Source: Actinomycetes bacterium (GTDB taxonomy: Bacteria > Actinomycetota > Actinomycetes > JAHEKZ01). From it: a stretch of DNA of 7,179 bases. The stretch is from positions 1 to 7,179 of the forward strand of contig JAJAYM010000284.1 of assembly GCA_027117675.1 (NCBI GenBank). Direction: 5' to 3'. Under the pieces are notes generated by a model. The model searched no databases, was not told the origin of the DNA, and was given only the letters and a program-made list of their open reading frames with translations. The first letter of the stretch is position 1; each line of letters begins with the position of its first letter. A program made the translations under genes and the position numbers. Positions 4,532 to 7,179 of the stretch are shown one piece after another.

Positions 4532-5761
4532 GTGGAAACCTGGACGCAGCCCCCCGTGCCGTCTGTGCCGGGTGAGGGCCGTGTCCTCTCGCTGTACGAC
4601 ACGGCAACGGCGGATGTTCGCCGGACGGCCCCGGACGCGACAGCGCGCCTGTATGTCTGTGGCATCACCCCGTACGACGCCACACACCTCGGCCATGCTG
4701 CGACGTACGTTGCCTTCGACCTCGTTCAGCGGGTCTGGATGGATGCCGGTTATCGCGTCCACTACGTGCAGAACGTCACCGATGTCGATGACCCATTGCT
4801 TGAACGCGCCGTGGCGACGGGTCAGGACTGGAGCGACCTCGCCAGAGCCGAGACTGCCCTCTTCCGTGAGGACATGACCGCCCTTGGGGTGCTGCCGCCG
4901 CGGGAGTACATCGGAGCGGTTGAGTCCATCCCGCTGGTGGTGGACCGCATCGACCAACTGCTGGCGGCCGGAACTGCCTACCGTGTCGATGACGACATCT
5001 ACTTCGCCACCGGCAACGATCCCGACTTCGGCTTCGTCAGTTCTTACGACCGCGAAACCATGCTCGCCCTTTTCGCCGAGCGTGGGGGAGACCCAGAGCG
5101 TCCCGGCAAACGGGACGCTCTCGACCCAGTGCTGTGGCAGGCCGAACGGCCCGGCGAGCCAGCCTGGGACACCCACTTCGGCCATGGGCGGCCCGGCTGG
5201 CACATCGAATGCACCGCGATCGCGCTGCACCATCTCGGCAACAGGTTCGACGTTCAAGGTGGTGGCAGCGATCTGATCTTTCCCCACCACGAGATGGGAA
5301 CATCATTGGCGCACCTCTTGACCGACGACCGCCCCTTCGCCAAGCACTTCGTGCACGCGGGAATGGTTGGTCTTGGCGGTCAGAAGATGTCGAAGTCGAA
5401 GGGCAACTTGGTCTTCGTCTCGCGGCTGCGCGACGACGGCCACGAGCCGATGGCGATCCGACTCGCGCTCCTGGCCCACCACTACCGCAGCGACTGGGAG
5501 TGGACCGATGGCGACCTCAAGCAGGCAGAGGATCGGCTGCACCGCTGGACGTTCGCGGTGACCGCCGACCGTGGACCATCTGCTGGTCAGGTCGCAGAAG
5601 CGGTCAGGGCGGCGCTGGCGAATGACCTCGATGCCCCCGCAGCTCTGGCGGCTGTTGATGCGTGGGCCGAACAGGTCGCCGCCGGTGCCGGGGAGGACTC
5701 AGACGCCCCCAGCCAGCTGGCGGACGTGACACACGCGCTACTCGGCGTCGTCCTGCGCTAG
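4532..5761 (+). CDS. mshC: Cysteine:1D-myo-inositol 2-amino-2-deoxy-alpha-D-glucopyranoside ligase MshC
   Basis: MshC joins cysteine to GlcN-Ins using ATP (via cysteinyl-AMP), the third enzymatic step of mycothiol biosynthesis in the cytoplasm. It is a paralogue of cysteinyl-tRNA synthetase lacking the anticodon-binding part. At 409 residues this has the MshC length. YVCGITPYDATHLGHA (41-56) holds the zinc ligand Cys43 and the HIGH-type signature HLGH (52-55). GWHIECTAIALHHLG (222-236) includes Cys227, and GGGSDLIFPHHEMGTSLAH (243-261) includes His252/His253. KMSKSKGN (285-292) is the KMSKS loop. TPYDATHLGHA distinguishes MshC from CysRS, which has GPTVYxxxHIGHA. The GTG start is supported by the -10 box 8 nt upstream. 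The TAG stop shares CTAG with the stop of the convergent PAC2 gene. Its presence implies that the organism makes mycothiol. Confidence 0.96.
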   Translation: METWTQPPVPSVPGEGRVLSLYDTATADVRRTAPDATARLYVCGITPYDATHLGHAATYVAFDLVQRVWMDAGYRVHYVQNVTDVDDPLLERAVATGQDWSDLARAETALFREDMTALGVLPPREYIGAVESIPLVVDRIDQLLAAGTAYRVDDDIYFATGNDPDFGFVSSYDRETMLALFAERGGDPERPGKRDALDPVLWQAERPGEPAWDTHFGHGRPGWHIECTAIALHHLGNRFDVQGGGSDLIFPHHEMGTSLAHLLTDDRPFAKHFVHAGMVGLGGQKMSKSKGNLVFVSRLRDDGHEPMAIRLALLAHHYRSDWEWTDGDLKQAEDRLHRWTFAVTADRGPSAGQVAEAVRAALANDLDAPAALAAVDAWAEQVAAGAGEDSDAPSQLADVTHALLGVVLR

Positions 5762-6600
5762 TCGTCGTCGCGGCGCCGTAGGTACCGTTCGAACTCGCGC
5801 GCGATAGCGTCGCCGCTTGCCTCCGGAAGATCAGCGGTGTCGCGCGCCTCTTCGAGCGACTTGACGTACTCGGCTACCTCTTCGTCGTCATGCGCTAGTT
5901 CATCGACGCCGCGTTCCCAGGCGAGTGACTCTTCCTCGAGGTCACCGGGAGGCACCGAGATATCGAGCGCCTCCTCGACGGCCCGGAGCAGAGCGAGGGT
6001 CGCCTTCGGACAGGGGGACTGGGCCACGTAGTGAGGGACGGCAGCCCAGAACGAAAGGGTTTCGATGCCGGCTCGGGTGAATCCCTCGGTGAGTGCGCCG
6101 ACGATGCCGGTGGGACCTTCGTAGCGGGTCAACTCAACACCCAGACGCTCAGCGATCGCTGGATCTGATGCCACTGACGTCACCGGAACTGGTCGGGTGT
6201 GCGGGGTATCGGCCAGCAGGCTTCCGATCGTGACCACGCGGTCGACATCGAGCTCGAAGGCGAGGCCGATGATTTCGCTGATGAAGGTTCGCCACCGCAT
6301 GCTCGGTTCGATCCCGCGGACAATCACGAGGTCGGGTCCGTCCGGAACCTTCACCGCAAAGATGGAGGTAGTTGGCCAGGTGATCTCGCGAGCCCCTCGT
6401 TCGCCGACGGAAATGATCGGCCGATTCACTTGGAAGTCGTAGTAGTCCTCGGGGTCGACTTCGGCGAACCGGTGACCGGAGAATTCGCTCAGAACATGGT
6501 CGATGAGGCCGGTCGCCGCCTCAGCGGCGTCGTTCCACCCCTCAAAGGCGGCTACCAACACCGGCTGGTCGAGCGGCGGCAGCCCTTCGAACTCGATCAT
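5758..6600 (-). CDS. PAC2 family protein (proteasome assembly chaperone 2-like)
   Basis: This 280-residue protein carries the PAC2 domain found in archaea, actinobacteria and eukaryotic proteasome assembly chaperone 2. The actinobacterial members have no settled function that I know of. N-terminal VLVAAFEGWNDAAEAATG (residues 14-31) is the family signature. DLVIVRGIEPSMRWRTF, DRVVTIGSLLADTPHTRPVPV and the SFWAAVPHYVAQSPCPKATLALL region follow. The C-terminal about 65 residues are acidic and helical in character, ending EFERYLRRRDDD. I chose ATG 6600-6598 because AAGGAGGGG lies just upstream and family homology begins at MIEFEGLPPL. An upstream in-frame start at 6801 adds 67 Arg/Ala/Ser/Pro-rich residues with no family resemblance and runs into the divergent HAD gene. 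From memory the mycobacterial counterpart is Rv2125. Confidence 0.93.
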   Translation of the reverse strand: MIEFEGLPPLDQPVLVAAFEGWNDAAEAATGLIDHVLSEFSGHRFAEVDPEDYYDFQVNRPIISVGERGAREITWPTTSIFAVKVPDGPDLVIVRGIEPSMRWRTFISEIIGLAFELDVDRVVTIGSLLADTPHTRPVPVTSVASDPAIAERLGVELTRYEGPTGIVGALTEGFTRAGIETLSFWAAVPHYVAQSPCPKATLALLRAVEEALDISVPPGDLEEESLAWERGVDELAHDDEEVAEYVKSLEEARDTADLPEASGDAIAREFERYLRRRDDD

Positions 6601-6603
6601 CGA

Positions 6604-6612
6604 CCCCTCCTT
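6604..6612 (-). promoter_or_regulatory. Strong ribosome binding site of the PAC2 gene
   Basis: AAGGAGGGG on the minus strand ends 3 nt before ATG 6600; the AAGGAGG core is 5 nt away. It is the only classical full-strength Shine-Dalgarno site in the window and decides the PAC2 start. Confidence 0.8.
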
Positions 6613-6625
6613 GTGCGACGCCGTC

Positions 6626-6631
6626 AGCGTA
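6626..6631 (-). promoter_or_regulatory. Putative -10 box (TACGCT) of the PAC2 gene
   Basis: TACGCT on the minus strand fits TANNNT and would give a leader of about 18-20 nt that contains the AAGGAGGGG site. It overlaps the 8-bp palindrome GCGTACGC (6627-6634). No clear -35 is seen. Confidence 0.35.
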
Positions 6632-6646
6632 CGCCGAGCGGCGACG

Positions 6647-6661
6647 GGCGCTGAGAGCGCC
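6647..6661. repeat. Perfect inverted repeat in the divergent PAC2/HAD intergenic region
   Basis: GGCGCT, a 3-nt GAG centre and AGCGCC form a perfect 6-bp inverted repeat. It covers the place where a -35 element for the PAC2 -10 box would lie (about 6649-6654), so it may be an operator. High GC makes chance occurrence plausible. The rest of the 113-bp gap holds only the two putative -10 boxes and the PAC2 ribosome site. Confidence 0.3.
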
Positions 6662-6699
6662 GCACCGAGGGCACAGAGCTGCTGGCGGCGTCCGGTCGG

Positions 6700-6705
6700 T
6701 AAGGT
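6700..6705 (+). promoter_or_regulatory. Putative leaderless promoter (-10 TAAGGT) of the HAD hydrolase gene
   Basis: TAAGGT matches TANNNT and lies 8 nt before ATG 6714. An AAGG within it is 9 nt from the ATG and could be read as a poor Shine-Dalgarno site, but the spacing matches the other putative leaderless starts here. The TCCGA following the box also follows the uppP-unit -10 box. Confidence 0.5.
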
Positions 6706-6713
6706 CCGAGTCG

Positions 6714-7179
6714 ATGAGCAACCAGCGGGGCGCTGCTGCGCACGAGGTGCTGGATGCGGTCCTGTTCGATATGGACGGCTTGCTCGTTGACACCGAGCCA
6801 CAGTGGTTCGCTGCCGAGAGCGCGACGGTGGCCCAGCTCGGGAGGGACTGGGGTAAACAGCAGCAGATCGACCTGCTGGGCAGCAATCTGGAATACGCCG
6901 CCCGGTACATGGTCGACTACACCGGCAGTCGTCTCAGCACGTCCACGGTGATGCAGATGCTCCTGGAGAACATGACGCGGCAGCTGGTGGGCAACGTCAC
7001 CTTCCGCCCCGGTGCCCTGAACCTGCTCGACGACCTCGTGGCCGCGGACGTCTCGCTGGCGCTCGTGACGTCGTCAGTGCGGGTTCACGTCGATGTCGTT
7101 CTCGAGCACCTACCGGCTCAGCCGTTCGCGCACCATGTCACTGCGGACGACGTCAGCAACCTCAAACCCCACCCTGAGC
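6714..7179 (+). CDS. HAD-superfamily hydrolase, beta-phosphoglucomutase-like (3' truncated by window edge)
   Basis: ATG 6714 opens a frame that stays open to the window end, giving 155 complete codons of a protein expected to be about 220-240 residues. HAD motif I is VLFDMDGLLVDTEP (residues 16-29), with nucleophile Asp19 and acid/base Asp21. A helical cap follows (about 30-95), then FRPGALNLLDDL (97-108), motif II at LALVTSS with Thr119 or Ser120, and motif III lysine Lys151 in SNLKPHPE. These features put it in the phosphoglycolate phosphatase/beta-phosphoglucomutase-like subfamily of cytoplasmic phosphatases and phosphomutases; the substrate is not predictable. The motif IV acidic pair lies beyond the window. 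It is divergent from PAC2. The start is supported by the -10 box 8 nt upstream and by homology beginning shortly after it. Confidence 0.9.
   Translation, partial: MSNQRGAAAHEVLDAVLFDMDGLLVDTEPQWFAAESATVAQLGRDWGKQQQIDLLGSNLEYAARYMVDYTGSRLSTSTVMQMLLENMTRQLVGNVTFRPGALNLLDDLVAADVSLALVTSSVRVHVDVVLEHLPAQPFAHHVTADDVSNLKPHPE

Noticed and set aside
4523..5290. 255-codon minus-strand ORF opposite mshC
   Set aside because: It is the complement of a strongly conserved gene, shows no recognisable domain, and long antisense frames are expected in high-GC coding DNA.
6598..6801. Extended PAC2 start at 6801 adding 67 residues
   Set aside because: The extra part is Arg/Ala/Ser/Pro-rich without family similarity and overlaps the HAD gene start, while ATG 6600 has a strong ribosome site and matches the family N terminus.
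1..7179. CRISPR array, tRNA/rRNA, IS element, prophage or defence system
   Set aside because: No regularly spaced repeats, cloverleaf sequence, transposase motif, terminal inverted repeats or defence-type domain were seen. All genes fit a conserved actinobacterial core block.

Overview
The window is from a high-GC actinobacterium. The evidence is gene content and order: a mycothiol ligase (mshC) lies with the actinobacteria-restricted families DUF3090, SCO1664, the MSMEG_4193-type histidine phosphatase, DUF5703 and a PAC2 protein. From memory, this is the conserved block around Mycobacterium tuberculosis Rv2125-Rv2141c and the Streptomyces SCO1660s. Every gene fits a known family. No CRISPR, IS element, tRNA, rRNA or phage gene was seen. 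This is core chromosome, not an accessory island.

Layout from left to right: the 3' end of an M20 metallopeptidase (+, 1-321). A minus-strand pair transcribed leftwards from about 1550, an aldo/keto reductase followed by DUF5703, joined by a 4-nt GTGA overlap. A plus-strand run of uppP (undecaprenyl-diphosphatase), MSMEG_4193-family phosphatase, DUF3090, SCO1664-family kinase-like protein and mshC (1629-5761). A convergent PAC2-family gene (-, 5758-6600) whose stop codon shares CTAG with the mshC stop. Finally the 5' part of a HAD hydrolase (+, from 6714), running off the right edge. Gaps between genes are short; the largest is the 113-bp divergent PAC2/HAD region.

Two things stand out. First, DUF3090 keeps its native frame and length over 177 codons but is interrupted by two in-frame TAA codons (3426-3428 and 3459-3461) in the linker between its two conserved halves. 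It is either a pseudogene, a sequencing or assembly error, or much less likely a readthrough gene. Second, a TANNNT -10 box sits 6-8 nt upstream of the start codon of five transcription units: AKR, a 12-codon ORF leading into uppP, the phosphatase, mshC and HAD. None of these starts has a convincing Shine-Dalgarno sequence. This points to leaderless transcription as the default here. Genes inside units rely instead on stop/start overlaps (AKR-DUF5703, leader ORF-uppP, DUF3090-SCO1664). PAC2 is the exception, with a strong AAGGAGGGG ribosome site and a short leader.

In function, UppP recycles the undecaprenyl carrier for envelope polymers and MshC makes the cysteine-ligated mycothiol precursor. 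The phosphatase, DUF3090 and SCO1664 between them have no firmly assigned roles that I know of. Their arrangement is a phosphatase-like plus kinase-like pair beside a small Cys/His-motif protein.
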